DNA of 57,900 nucleotides from 4484-232 sp964486555. GTDB lineage: Bacteria; Thermotogota; Thermotogae; Thermotogales; Thermotogaceae. A program made the position numbers and the translations under genes. This document shows, in pieces, positions 24,861 through 33,085 of this stretch (within the stretch, counting starts at the first letter, position 1; every line of letters starts with the position of its first letter). The DNA is taken from NCBI GenBank assembly GCA_964486555.1, contig CAZANP010000004.1, forward strand, positions 1-57,900. Reading direction: 5' to 3'. The notes beneath the pieces are model-generated. The model saw nothing but the letters and a program-made list of their open reading frames with translations, ran no database searches and was not told the DNA's origin.

Positions 24861-25490
24861 TCACCTCGAGTAGAATTCAACGATTGTCTGAACATCCACA
24901 GGAAGATCCGTGACTTCCTCAAGTTTCGGATGCCTCAAATACGTTCCTTTGTAGTTATCGTAATCAACCTCTATCCAGGGAACTCTATTCTTGTCTCTGT
25001 TGAATTCGATGGCATCTTTTATAGGTTGTATGTCTCTACTCTTTTCTCGAACTTCAACGACATCCCCAGGTTTTAAGAGATAGCTTGGAATATCCACTTT
25101 TTTTCCATTCACGAGAAAGTGGCCATGATTCACGAGTTGCCTTGCCTGCCTTCTGTTAACGGCGAAACCCATTCTATAGACGACGTTATCAAGTCGTGAC
25201 TCAACGAATCTGACGAGGTTCTCTCGAGTGTCCCCTGCCATCTTCTGAGCTTTGACGAAGTAATTTTTGAACTGTTTTTCGAGGATCCCATAGATCCTTT
25301 TCATCGTCTGCTTGGATCTAAGCTGAATGGCATACTGTGTTAACTTCCTCCTTGCCCTCCCATGTTGTCCAGGAGGGTAGGGTCTTTTTTCGAAGGGGCA
25401 TTTATCGGTATAACACTTCTCACCCTTCAGGTAAAGCTTCATACCTTCTCTTCTGCATAACCTACAGACTGGGCCTGTGTATCTTGCCAT
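24861..25490 (-). CDS. rpsD: 30S ribosomal protein S4
   Basis: This 209-aa primary rRNA-binding protein of the small subunit body has an S4 RNA-binding domain about 97-160 (ESRLDNVVYRMGFAVNRRQA, then RQLVNHGHFLVNGKKVDIPS). The N-terminus keeps four cysteines (CRLCRREG and CYTDKCPF), the zinc-binding form of S4. In many bacteria S4 represses the alpha operon; no pseudoknot target was identified here. It lies 15 nt after rpsK. Confidence 0.97.
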   Translation of the reverse strand: MARYTGPVCRLCRREGMKLYLKGEKCYTDKCPFEKRPYPPGQHGRARRKLTQYAIQLRSKQTMKRIYGILEKQFKNYFVKAQKMAGDTRENLVRFVESRLDNVVYRMGFAVNRRQARQLVNHGHFLVNGKKVDIPSYLLKPGDVVEVREKSRDIQPIKDAIEFNRDKNRVPWIEVDYDNYKGTYLRHPKLEEVTDLPVDVQTIVEFYSR

Positions 25491-25505
25491 CGATTTCCCT
25501 CCTTC

Positions 25506-25898
25506 TCAGACTCTTCTCCTCTTTTTCGGCCTACAACCGTTGAACGGAATTGGTGTTACATCCTTTATCTGGTTCACTTCAAGACCTGCCGCCTGAAGTG
25601 TCCTTATAGCCGCTTCTCTACCAGGGCCGGGACCTTTCACCAGAACGTCCACCTTTTTAACCCCGAGTCTCAAAGCTTCTCTTGCGACTTTGTCTGCTGC
25701 GAGTTGAGCGGCATAAGGCGTTCCTTTTCTTGTACCCTCAAATCCCACAGTTCCTCCACTTGCCCAAGTTATCGTGTTCCCATCTTGGTCAGTGAGGGTG
25801 ACTATGGTGTTGTTGAACGTTGACTTTATATGCACGATACCGTAATCTACCGCTATCTTCTTTTTCTTCTTTCTTCTTTCTCCTCTTCTTCTCGGCAT
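25506..25898 (-). CDS. rpsK: 30S ribosomal protein S11
   Basis: This 130-aa protein of the platform helps form the mRNA exit cleft. It shows STFNNTIVTLTDQDGNTITW, the KGPGPGREAAIRTLQAAGLE helix and the conserved end PIPFNGCRPKKRRRV. The N-terminus is unusually basic (MPRRRGERRKKKKK). It lies between rpsM (17 nt upstream) and rpsD. Confidence 0.97.
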   Translation of the reverse strand: MPRRRGERRKKKKKIAVDYGIVHIKSTFNNTIVTLTDQDGNTITWASGGTVGFEGTRKGTPYAAQLAADKVAREALRLGVKKVDVLVKGPGPGREAAIRTLQAAGLEVNQIKDVTPIPFNGCRPKKRRRV

Positions 25899-25915
25899 TC
25901 GCGTCCCTCCTTAAA

Positions 25916-26302
25916 TCATATGAGAGAACTCTTCCTCTTTTTGGTCTTTATCCTACTTGGCCTTGGACCCTTTCTCGTTCGAGCGTTTGATCTGGTTCTC
26001 TGTCCTCTAACGGGAAGTCCCAACTTGTGCCTTATTCCTCTGTAACATCCTATCTCTATCAACCTTTTTATGTTCCTCTGAACCTCCGTTCTGAGTTCTC
26101 CTTCGATTTTGTAATGGTCTTGAATGAACTTCGAAATCTTGCTGACCTCTTCTTCCGTCAACTCTCCCACTTTCTTTTCAGGATCGACCCCTGTGTTTTT
26201 CAGTATCTCGAAAGATCTGCTTCTTCCGATTCCGTATATGTAAGTGAGAGCAACCCAGACTTTCTTGGTATTGGGGAGCTCAACTCCCACGATTCGTGCC
26301 AT
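25916..26302 (-). CDS. rpsM: 30S ribosomal protein S13
   Basis: This 128-aa head protein contacts the P-site tRNA and subunit bridges. It has the helix-two-turn-helix start MARIVGVELPNTKKVWVALT, then YIYGIGRSRSFEIL, then GCYRGIRHKLGLPVRGQRTR. The C-terminal tail (TRKGPRPSRIKTKKRKSSLI) is basic and somewhat longer than the usual ending, consistent with tRNA contact. It follows rpmJ by 15 nt. Confidence 0.97.
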   Translation of the reverse strand: MARIVGVELPNTKKVWVALTYIYGIGRSRSFEILKNTGVDPEKKVGELTEEEVSKISKFIQDHYKIEGELRTEVQRNIKRLIEIGCYRGIRHKLGLPVRGQRTRSNARTRKGPRPSRIKTKKRKSSLI

Positions 26303-26317
26303 CTGCTTCCCTCCTTT

Positions 26318-26434
26318 TCATCCCTGTCTCTGATTATGCTTGGGATTGACTTTGCAAATAACGTACACCTTTCCTTTCCTTCTCACAATTCTGCAATGCT
26401 CACATCTTCTTTTGACAGAAGCTCGTACTTTCAT
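26318..26434 (-). CDS. rpmJ: 50S ribosomal protein L36, zinc-binding form
   Basis: This small gene of 38 codons begins MKVRASVKRRCEHCRIVRRK and ends NPKHNQRQG. Cysteines in CEHC, the later cysteine of VICKVNP and the histidine of KH form the zinc knuckle of C+ L36. A GAGTGA-type ribosome site lies upstream of the ATG at 26434. It lies between infA and rpsM, the standard position in this cluster. Confidence 0.95.
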   Translation of the reverse strand: MKVRASVKRRCEHCRIVRRKGKVYVICKVNPKHNQRQG

Positions 26435-26447
26435 ACTCTCACTCCTT

Positions 26448-26672
26448 TCACTCAGGTTTCTTCCGGTATATGATCCTTCCTCTCGACAGATCGTATATTG
26501 AAAGCTCCACTATGACCCTATCTCCCGGAACTAACCTTATGAAATTCTTCCTCATTCTCCCAGAAACGTGGGCAAGAACTTTGTGACCGTTATCCAGAAC
26601 TACCCTGAACATAGCGTTGGGTAAAGCTTCTTCTATTGTTCCTTCCATTTTTATGACATCCTCCTTACTCAT
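26448..26672 (-). CDS. infA: Translation initiation factor IF-1
   Basis: This 74-aa S1/OB-fold factor binds the ribosomal A site during initiation. It shows KEDVIKMEGTIEEALPNAMF, then RVVLDNGHKVLAHVSGRMRK, then the closing strand DLSRGRIIYRKK. The ATG at 26672 is preferred (GAGGGGGGATGAA upstream); the TTG at 26687 would consume that site. It lies 11 nt after map. Confidence 0.97.
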   Translation of the reverse strand: MSKEDVIKMEGTIEEALPNAMFRVVLDNGHKVLAHVSGRMRKNFIRLVPGDRVIVELSIYDLSRGRIIYRKKPE

Positions 26673-26683
26673 TTCATCCCCCC

Positions 26684-27433
26684 TCAAATCTTGGTTAAAA
26701 TCTCCGCTCCCGTTTCTCTGATGACTATCGTGTGTTCAAAATGCGCGCATCTCGAGCCATCCACAGTTACAGCGGTCCAACCATCCTCAAGAATCTTTAT
26801 TCTCCAATCCCCTTCCACCACCATCGGCTCTATAGCAAGGGCCATCCCCGTTATGAGCGTTACACCCGCACCTGGCTTTCCGTAATTGGGGACTTGTGGC
26901 TCCTCATGAAGCGCTGTTCCTATTCCGTGTCCAACGTAGTCTCTTATAACGTTGAAACCGTTGCCCTCTACAAAACTCTGTATAGCGTAGGAGATATCTC
27001 CTAATTTGACACCTGCTCTGGCTTTTTCTATGGCTTTTTCCAATGCTTTTCTAGTCACTTCAACAAGCTTCTTCCCGGGTTCATCAGTTTCTCCCACGAT
27101 GTACGTCATGGCACCATCTCCGAAGAAACCTTTGTAAACCGCCCCAACATCTATGGACACTATATCTCCTTTTTTAAAGACCTTATCCCTTCTGGGTATA
27201 CCATGAACAACCTCTTCATTAACCGAAACACACGTTATATACTCATAACCGCTGTATCCTTTAAAAGCGGGTTTCACTTTCAGTTCTTTGAATACCTTCT
27301 CTGCCAGGAGTTCTATTTCCCAAGCAGACGCTCCAGGTACAACGAGTTTTTCTGCTTCTTTCAGGAAAATCGCCACAGCTCTTCCAGCGATTTTCATCCT
27401 ATCGATTTCTTCTTCCGTTTTTATCCTTATCAC
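26684..27433 (-). CDS. map: Methionine aminopeptidase, type I
   Basis: This 249-aa enzyme removes N-terminal methionine from new proteins. Metal ligands are visible in DIVSIDVGAVYKGFFGDGA (two Asp), VGHGIGTALHEEPQ (His), MALAIEPMV (Glu) and the final FEHTIVI region (Glu). It lacks the N-terminal zinc-finger extension of type Ic. It lies 3 nt after adk and 11 nt before infA, a common adk-map-infA arrangement that couples energy balance, protein maturation and initiation. Confidence 0.96.
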   Translation of the reverse strand: MIRIKTEEEIDRMKIAGRAVAIFLKEAEKLVVPGASAWEIELLAEKVFKELKVKPAFKGYSGYEYITCVSVNEEVVHGIPRRDKVFKKGDIVSIDVGAVYKGFFGDGAMTYIVGETDEPGKKLVEVTRKALEKAIEKARAGVKLGDISYAIQSFVEGNGFNVIRDYVGHGIGTALHEEPQVPNYGKPGAGVTLITGMALAIEPMVVEGDWRIKILEDGWTAVTVDGSRCAHFEHTIVIRETGAEILTKI

Positions 27434-27436
27434 TTC

Positions 27437-28093
27437 TCATCCCTTCCGACCAATGATATTAAGAACCTCCTGTGTTACTTTTTCAAGGCCAATTGTCCCA
27501 TCAATTGTGAAAAGAAGTTTTTTCTTGTTATAAAATTCGATGACAGGCTTCGTGTTCTCCATGTAAACCTTATATCTCTTTCTGACGACCTCTTCCTTGT
27601 CATCATCCCTTTGTATCAACTTGACTTTACAAACATCACACAGTTCATCTTCCTTGGGTTTCATCGATATCAGGTTGTAGATTCTGCCGCATTTTGGGCA
27701 GATTCTTCTGTTTGTGAGTCTTTCGACAACCACATCCTCCGGTACATCGAAGAATATCGCTGCGGTGAGATTCTCTCCCAACTCTTCAAGGATCTTTTCC
27801 AAGGCTTCCGCTTGGGGAACTGTTCTGGGATAACCATCTAGGATGAAACCTCTCTTGCAGTCATCCTTCGACAGACGTTCTCTGACAACCTCATTCACGA
27901 TATCGTCAGGCACGAGCTCTCCTCTCTCCATTATTTCTTTGACCTTCTTACCAAGCTCCGTTCCACTGGCAGCAGCCTCCCTGAACATATCACCAGTCGA
28001 TATATGAGGGATATCCACATGTTCCCTTAACTTTTTCGCGTAAGTTCCTTTCCCAGCACCTGGTGGTCCCAGAAACACCAGATTTATACCCAT
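27437..28093 (-). CDS. adk: Adenylate kinase, zinc LID form
   Basis: This 218-aa enzyme interconverts ATP, ADP and AMP. It has the P-loop GPPGAGKGTYAKKL near residues 9-22, the AMP-binding region STGDMFREAA and GYPRTVPQAEAL. The LID carries four cysteines (ICPKCGRIYNL and ELCDVCK), a structural zinc site common in Gram-positive and thermophilic enzymes. It starts 1 nt after secY. Confidence 0.97.
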   Translation of the reverse strand: MGINLVFLGPPGAGKGTYAKKLREHVDIPHISTGDMFREAAASGTELGKKVKEIMERGELVPDDIVNEVVRERLSKDDCKRGFILDGYPRTVPQAEALEKILEELGENLTAAIFFDVPEDVVVERLTNRRICPKCGRIYNLISMKPKEDELCDVCKVKLIQRDDDKEEVVRKRYKVYMENTKPVIEFYNKKKLLFTIDGTIGLEKVTQEVLNIIGRKG

Positions 28094-28094
28094 C

Positions 28095-29387
28095 TCATCT
28101 TCTCCCCTTTATCCTACCTTTTTTCAGGAACCCTTCGTAATGTCTCATTATGAGGTGAGCTTCCATCTGCTGGACTATATCGAGAGCAACACCTACTGCG
28201 ATCAGGGCAGAAGTTCCGCCAAGCCATATGTTGATCCTTATGATTCCTTGAACTACATAGGGAAGAAGGGCTATCACTACTAGGAACACTGCTCCAAGAA
28301 AGGTCACACGGTTTATAACCCTCTGAAGATACAGCTCTGTTGATCTTCCAGGCCTTATTCCTGGTATGTACCCTCCATATTTTTGTATGTTTTGGGCAAC
28401 ATCGTGTGGATCGAAGACAACCACACTGTAGAAGTACGTGAAGAAGAACACCAAAAGACCGTAGACAGTTAAGTAGAGTGGTGATCTGGCTCCAAAGAGT
28501 CTTGAAAGGGTTTCACTCTTCATCATCTGAGCAACGGCTGCAGGAAGTGAGACGATAGCACTTGCAAAGATTATTGGGATAACTCCTCCTTGATTGACCC
28601 TTATGGGAATGTAAGTTGAAGCCCCACCATAGATCCTTCTTCCAGAAACTCTGTGAGCGTACTGGATGTTCACCCTTCTTTCTGCCTGCTGGACGAATAT
28701 TATCCCCACAACCGTTATGAGAGCTATGGCTATCAAGAACGCCCATTCCAGCACATTCAAACCACCTATAACGGCTCTACCGAAATAGGTTGGGTATCTT
28801 GCAACTATACCTGCAAATATCAGAACCGATATACCGTTTCCTATCCCTTTCTCTGTTATCCTCTCACCAAGCCAGAGTAAAAACATGGTTCCTGCAACGA
28901 GAGAAACCGTTGCCATTATCAGGAATGATCCCATTGAAACACCCATTGACAGTATATCAGGATTCTGACGTACAAGACCGAAGGAGATTATGAATGCCTG
29001 GAACGCAGCGAGAACCACTGTCAAATTTCTCGTGTATCTTGCAAACTTTTTCCTTCCCTCTTCTCCTTCCCTCAACATCTCCTTTATAGATGGTATAACG
29101 GAAGACAAAAGTTGAAGAATAATCGCAGCGTTTATATAAGGTGTGACACTCATTGCGAAAATGGAAAAGTTTCGAAGAGCCCCTCCCGTGAAAACATCGT
29201 AAAAGCTTATGATGCCACCCGCAGCACCTTCACCGAACTTTTTGAAAACCTCTCCCCAAGCTTCCAAGTTTATACCAGGTATGGGGATGTATATCCCCAA
29301 CCTGAAAACTATAAGAGCGAGCAATGTAAATATGATCCTTTCCCTGAGTTCAGGTATTTTGAAAGCGTTTCTCAGTGCTTTCCACAT
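28095..29387 (-). CDS. secY: Preprotein translocase subunit SecY
   Basis: This 430-aa channel protein of the Sec translocon has about ten membrane segments. The first is preceded by LRERIIFTLLALIVFRLGIY; the plug region and the pore-ring residues lie in the early segments, and RINIWLGGTSALIAVGVALD with the basic C-tail MRHYEGFLKKGRIKGRR closes the protein. It follows rplO by 1 nt, the usual spc-operon position, and is translated with ribosomal proteins. Confidence 0.97.
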   Translation of the reverse strand: MWKALRNAFKIPELRERIIFTLLALIVFRLGIYIPIPGINLEAWGEVFKKFGEGAAGGIISFYDVFTGGALRNFSIFAMSVTPYINAAIILQLLSSVIPSIKEMLREGEEGRKKFARYTRNLTVVLAAFQAFIISFGLVRQNPDILSMGVSMGSFLIMATVSLVAGTMFLLWLGERITEKGIGNGISVLIFAGIVARYPTYFGRAVIGGLNVLEWAFLIAIALITVVGIIFVQQAERRVNIQYAHRVSGRRIYGGASTYIPIRVNQGGVIPIIFASAIVSLPAAVAQMMKSETLSRLFGARSPLYLTVYGLLVFFFTYFYSVVVFDPHDVAQNIQKYGGYIPGIRPGRSTELYLQRVINRVTFLGAVFLVVIALLPYVVQGIIRINIWLGGTSALIAVGVALDIVQQMEAHLIMRHYEGFLKKGRIKGRR

Positions 29388-29388
29388 T

Positions 29389-29832
29389 TCATACCACCTC
29401 TGCTTTACCGCCCACTGCTTCTATTTTTTTCCTAGCAGTCTCACTGAATGCATGAGCTTTGACTATCAAGGGTTTCGTTATCTCACCGTCTCCTAGAATC
29501 TTCAAACCATCTTTTAGATCCTTCACTATACCCATTTCCAGTAATTTCTCAGGTGTCACTTCCTCGTGGGATTCGAACCTTTCATCGAGCGTTTTTACAT
29601 TCACAATAGCGTATTCTTTTCTATTTATGTTCTTGAAACCTCTCTTTGGAAGTCTTCTATGGAGCGGAGTCTGTCCTCCTTCAAACCAGAGGTGAACTTT
29701 TCCACTACCTCTGCTTTTCTGACCTTTATGACCCCTTCCACTCGTCTTACCGTGTCCAGAGCCAGGTCCTCTTCCCAGTCGTTTCCTTTTTTTCATAGCA
29801 CCGGGTGAAGGCCTGAGATCTTCCAACCTCAT
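29389..29832 (-). CDS. rplO: 50S ribosomal protein L15
   Basis: This 147-aa protein has the glycine-rich basic N-terminus typical of L15 (GRGPGSGHGKTSGRGHKGQK) that threads into 23S rRNA, then the globular part with FEGGQTPLHRRLPKRGF and a closing AHAFSETARKKIEAVGG. Its ATG overlaps the rpmD stop by 4 nt. Confidence 0.97.
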   Translation of the reverse strand: MRLEDLRPSPGAMKKRKRLGRGPGSGHGKTSGRGHKGQKSRGSGKVHLWFEGGQTPLHRRLPKRGFKNINRKEYAIVNVKTLDERFESHEEVTPEKLLEMGIVKDLKDGLKILGDGEITKPLIVKAHAFSETARKKIEAVGGKAEVV

Positions 29833-30041
29833 TCTTTCATACCCCCTTCATCTTCTACATCCACTTCCTCAACTTTAAGAAGATGTTTCACCTTTCTAAC
29901 CATCCCTCTTATCTGAGGTACATCATCTTTGATAACAGTTTGGTTAAGTTTTCTCAGTCCGAGTCTTTTGACCATATCTTTCTGATCTCTGGAATAACCT
30001 ATGGGACTCTTTACAAGGGTTATCTTGAGTTTCTTTGCCAT
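29829..30041 (-). CDS. rpmD: 50S ribosomal protein L30
   Basis: This 70-aa protein begins MAKKLKITLVKSPIGYSRDQ, the ferredoxin-like L30 core, followed by VKRLGLRKLNQTVIKDDVPQ. The acidic C-terminal extension (EEVDVEDEGGMKE) is longer than in E. coli. The ATG at 30041 follows GGAGGGTTGAGA; the in-frame TTG two codons earlier is less likely. Confidence 0.95.
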   Translation of the reverse strand: MAKKLKITLVKSPIGYSRDQKDMVKRLGLRKLNQTVIKDDVPQIRGMVRKVKHLLKVEEVDVEDEGGMKE

Positions 30042-30043
30042 TC

Positions 30044-30586
30044 TCAACCCTCCTTCTTTACTCCCTTTATTACCTCTCCAGGAGAGATATCCCTTAGTTC
30101 AGCAGCTTTTTTAACGGAAAGAAGATTCCTCAAACCGTTTATAGTGGCTCTTGCCAGATTCAGAGGATTCGTGGAGCCAAGTGACTTCGTCAAGATGTTT
30201 TGAATACCTGCAAGTTCAACAACAGATCGAACTGTTCCACCGGCGATTATACCTGTTCCCATCGCTGCAGGTTTGAGGAGAACCTTTGAGGCATCTTGCC
30301 TTCCGACAACATCATGTGGGATCGTACCGTTGTATATGGGAACCTCTATCAAATTCTTTTTGGCGTCGGCTATAGCTTTTCTTATAGCGTCGGGTACTTC
30401 TCTGGCTTTGCCGATACCGAGTCCCACCTTTCCCTTTCTGTTTCCTACAACCACGACAGCCCTGAAACTCAAGTTTTTTCCACCTTTCGTAACCTTGGCA
30501 GTTCTTCTAATCTCTATGACCTTCTCTTCGAAATCCTCATACGTTTCTCTTATTTCTTCCGATACCTGGCCGACCTGATCCGTCAT
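30044..30586 (-). CDS. rpsE: 30S ribosomal protein S5
   Basis: This 180-aa protein guards decoding accuracy and the mRNA entry site. It has a double-stranded-RNA-binding-like N-terminal part (VIEIRRTAKVTKGGKNLSFR, then AVVVVGNRKGKVGLGIGKAR) and a C-terminal S5 domain with AGGTVRSVVELAGIQNILTK. An N-terminal acidic extension of about 20 residues precedes the core. It lies 16 nt after rplR. Confidence 0.97.
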   Translation of the reverse strand: MTDQVGQVSEEIRETYEDFEEKVIEIRRTAKVTKGGKNLSFRAVVVVGNRKGKVGLGIGKAREVPDAIRKAIADAKKNLIEVPIYNGTIPHDVVGRQDASKVLLKPAAMGTGIIAGGTVRSVVELAGIQNILTKSLGSTNPLNLARATINGLRNLLSVKKAAELRDISPGEVIKGVKKEG

Positions 30587-30602
30587 TCACATCACACCTC
30601 CC

Positions 30603-30971
30603 TCAAAACACGAGTCCACCTTCTCTAGCGCCTTCCGCGAGTTCCTTTACTCTACCGTGATATTTGTAACCACCTCTATCGAAAACGACTTTTTTAATTC
30701 CTTTTTCAAGTGCTCTCCTGGCTATCAATTTTCCAACTTCTCTTGCTGCTTCCTTATTCCACGTTTTTTGCAGCTTCTCCCTCAACTCAGGGTCCAATGT
30801 GGATGCCGAAACTAGGGTATGTCCTATGGTATCATCTATTATCTGAGCATAAATATGTTTGTTACTCCTAAACACACACAATCTTGGGCGCTCCGGCGTT
30901 CCAAACACTTTCTTTCTGATCCTTCTATGTCTTCTGAGTCTTCTTTCATTTTTACTCTCCTTTTTTATCAT
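30603..30971 (-). CDS. rplR: 50S ribosomal protein L18
   Basis: This 122-aa protein binds 5S rRNA with L5 and L25. It shows RLRRHRRIRKKVFGTPERPR, then LCVFRSNKHIYAQIIDD, and the ending VVFDRGGYKYHGRVKELAEG. Length and ending are normal for the family. It lies 15 nt after rplF. Confidence 0.97.
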   Translation of the reverse strand: MIKKESKNERRLRRHRRIRKKVFGTPERPRLCVFRSNKHIYAQIIDDTIGHTLVSASTLDPELREKLQKTWNKEAAREVGKLIARRALEKGIKKVVFDRGGYKYHGRVKELAEGAREGGLVF

Positions 30972-30986
30972 CTCCCATTACCTCCT

Positions 30987-31541
30987 TCAAGCCTTCTTAC
31001 CTTGCTTCTGCTTAACCACTTCTCCTACATAACGAATTCCCTTTCCTGTGTATATGTTGGGAGGTCTCCATGACTTTATTTCAGCTGCAAATTGCCCCAC
31101 TTTCTGTTTATCTATACCACTGACGATGATTCTATTCGGAGCGGGAACTTCCACCTTAACACCTTCTGGAGGTTCCAAAACAATGGGATGAGCGTAACCA
31201 AGCTGAAGAGAAACCTTGGTCCCTTGCATTTGAGCTCTATAACCTATTCCAACTATTTCAAGTTCTTTTTTGTATCCTTGAGAAACACCGTGTATCATGT
31301 TCCTTATCAAGGCCCACATGGTTCCTTGAAACATCTTAACTTTATTCCAATCAGCTTTTCTCCTTATATCCTCTTCTTTTGGTCTCACCCAAACCTTTTC
31401 ATCCTCTATTTCCACCTTCGTGTAAGGGAGTATTTCCTGTTTGAGCTCTCCCTTGGGTCCTTTCACCCTCACGTAACCATCTTCTATCTTGACTTCCACA
31501 CCTTTTGGTATCTCTAAAGGCTTCTTTGCAAGCCTCGACAC
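30987..31541 (-). CDS. rplF: 50S ribosomal protein L6
   Basis: This 184-aa protein has two repeated L6 folds and lies near the factor-binding site. It begins MSRLAKKPLEIPKGVEVKIE and contains the second-domain signature PNRIIVSGIDKQKVGQFAAE, then RPPNIYTGKGIRYVGEVV. The GTG at 31541 is chosen: a GAGGAGGTGTCTGAG site precedes it, it matches the family N-terminus, and the longer in-frame starts fall inside rpsH. Confidence 0.96.
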   Translation of the reverse strand: MSRLAKKPLEIPKGVEVKIEDGYVRVKGPKGELKQEILPYTKVEIEDEKVWVRPKEEDIRRKADWNKVKMFQGTMWALIRNMIHGVSQGYKKELEIVGIGYRAQMQGTKVSLQLGYAHPIVLEPPEGVKVEVPAPNRIIVSGIDKQKVGQFAAEIKSWRPPNIYTGKGIRYVGEVVKQKQGKKA

Positions 31542-31554
31542 CTCAGACACCTCC

Positions 31555-31959
31555 TCACCATATGTAAGCGATAACCTCTCCCCCAACTCCCAATTCTCTC
31601 GCTTCTTTATCTGTAAGAACGCCTTTGGAAGTCGTTAATATCGCTATACCGAGGCCGTTTTTAACCTTTGGTATTTCCTTTTTCCCAACGTATATCCTTC
31701 TTCCGGTGTGAGAGACCCTGACTATTCCATGAATGACCCTTTCTCTATTCCTTCTAGTTCCTTTGTATTTCAAATAAATCCTTAGAATACCTTGCCTACC
31801 ATCCTCGATGTATTTGTAGTCCTTTATGTACCCTTCTTTTTTAAGGATCTCACATATCGCTTTCTTCAAGTTGGAAGCAGGTATATCAACGTATTCTTTG
31901 AAAACCATGTTCGCGTTTCTTATACGGGTTAGCATATCAGCAATGGGATCACTCCACAC
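31555..31959 (-). CDS. rpsH: 30S ribosomal protein S8
   Basis: This 134-aa protein binds the central domain of 16S rRNA and in many bacteria represses the spc operon. It begins (M)WSDPIADMLTRIRNANM and contains RIYVGKKEIPKVKNGLGIAI, then TTSKGVLTDKEARELGVGGE. The GTG at 31959 follows AAGGAGGGATACGTT; upstream in-frame codons belong to rpsN in another frame. Confidence 0.96.
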   Translation of the reverse strand: MWSDPIADMLTRIRNANMVFKEYVDIPASNLKKAICEILKKEGYIKDYKYIEDGRQGILRIYLKYKGTRRNRERVIHGIVRVSHTGRRIYVGKKEIPKVKNGLGIAILTTSKGVLTDKEARELGVGGEVIAYIW

Positions 31960-31973
31960 AACGTATCCCTCCT

Positions 31974-32159
31974 TTACCAACTCGCTTTCTTGACACCTGG
32001 CAGTTTCCCTTCTAGAGCCATTTTTCTGAAGCATACTCTGCATATGCCGAATTCTCTGTACACGGATCTTGGTCTTCCACATATCTTACACCTTGTGTAC
32101 TCTCTCACCTTGTACTTTTTGGGTTTCTTCCACCTTTCAACCATAGCCTTCTTCGCCAT
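31974..32159 (-). CDS. rpsN: 30S ribosomal protein S14, zinc-binding (type Z)
   Basis: This short 61-aa form has two CxxC pairs, CKIC and CRVC, that bind zinc, and the conserved RSVYREFGICRVCFRKMA end with LPGVKKASW. Type Z S14 is the ancestral form used in many thermophiles. It lies 14 nt after rplE. Confidence 0.96.
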   Translation of the reverse strand: MAKKAMVERWKKPKKYKVREYTRCKICGRPRSVYREFGICRVCFRKMALEGKLPGVKKASW

Positions 32160-32173
32160 CTATTTCACCTCCA

Positions 32174-32728
32174 TCAATCTCTTCTGAAAGGCATGCCGAA
32201 AAGCTCTAGAAGCCTCTTGGCTTCTTCATCAGTTTTCGCTGTGGTGACGATCGTGATGTCCATTCCCTGGATTCTACTAACTTCATCAGGTGAAACTTCT
32301 GGAAAGACCAGTTGCTCTGACAGACCAAAGCTGTAGTTCCCTCTACCATCAAAAGAATTCGGGTTCAATCCTCTGAAATCCCTCACTTTGGGTAAAACGA
32401 TACTTATCAACTTGTAAAGGAAGTTGTACATCCTAGCTCCCCTGAGAGTGACTTTGAGCCCTATGGTCATTCCCTTTCTTATCTTGAAATTCGATATACT
32501 CTTTCTCGCTCTCGTGACAATAGGTTTTTGACCTGTTATCAGCATGAGTTCGTTTGCGTGCTTTTCTATCATATCCGGATTTCTTGCTCCTTCACCGATA
32601 CCCATGTTTATAACGATCTTTTCCAGCTTCGGTACCTGATGGATGTTCTTGTAACCGAATTCTTTCATGAGAGTTGGAACAATTTCTTTAATGTATTTTT
32701 CTTTCAAAGGAACGTAATCGTATCTCAT
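32174..32728 (-). CDS. rplE: 50S ribosomal protein L5
   Basis: This 184-aa protein contacts 5S rRNA and the P-site tRNA. It has KIVINMGIGEGARNPDMIEK, then ITGQKPIVTRARKSISNFKI, then FDGRGNYSFGLSEQLVFPE and the end GMDITIVTTAKTDEEAKRLL. It follows rplX by 16 nt. Confidence 0.97.
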   Translation of the reverse strand: MRYDYVPLKEKYIKEIVPTLMKEFGYKNIHQVPKLEKIVINMGIGEGARNPDMIEKHANELMLITGQKPIVTRARKSISNFKIRKGMTIGLKVTLRGARMYNFLYKLISIVLPKVRDFRGLNPNSFDGRGNYSFGLSEQLVFPEVSPDEVSRIQGMDITIVTTAKTDEEAKRLLELFGMPFRRD

Positions 32729-32744
32729 TTTCTCGATTCCTCCT

Positions 32745-33068
32745 TTACTCCGTATCTATTATCTCCCCACATTTTTTGCAGTACCTTACCTTATCACCAT
32801 TCTCCAGTATCTTGAAACCAACCCTGGTTCTTCTGTCACAGCTTGGACAGACAACCATGACCTTGCTTATGTAAATGGGAGCTTCCCTTTCTATGATCCC
32901 ACCTTCCCTGAGTTGTGGTATAGGTCTTTGATGTCTTTTGACCATGTTAACTCCTTCAACGATGACCTTTCTTTCTCTTGGTATTACTCTCAACACTTTC
33001 CCTCTTTTCCCTTTATCCTTCCCAGAAATAACCTCGACTAGATCTCCTCTCTTTATCTTCAACGCCAT
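32745..33068 (-). CDS. rplX: 50S ribosomal protein L24 with zinc-ribbon cysteines
   Basis: This protein of about 107 aa has a KOW motif (KRGDLVEVISGKDKGKRGKV) and the L24 core VNMVKRHQRPIPQLREGGII. The C-terminal part carries CPSC and CKKC pairs, a zinc ribbon present in the C+ version of L24. Three ATG codons in a row (33074, 33071, 33068) make the exact start uncertain; the last gives the best spacing from AAGGTGGTG. Confidence 0.95.
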   Translation of the reverse strand: MALKIKRGDLVEVISGKDKGKRGKVLRVIPRERKVIVEGVNMVKRHQRPIPQLREGGIIEREAPIYISKVMVVCPSCDRRTRVGFKILENGDKVRYCKKCGEIIDTE

Positions 33069-33085
33069 CATCATCACCACCTTTT

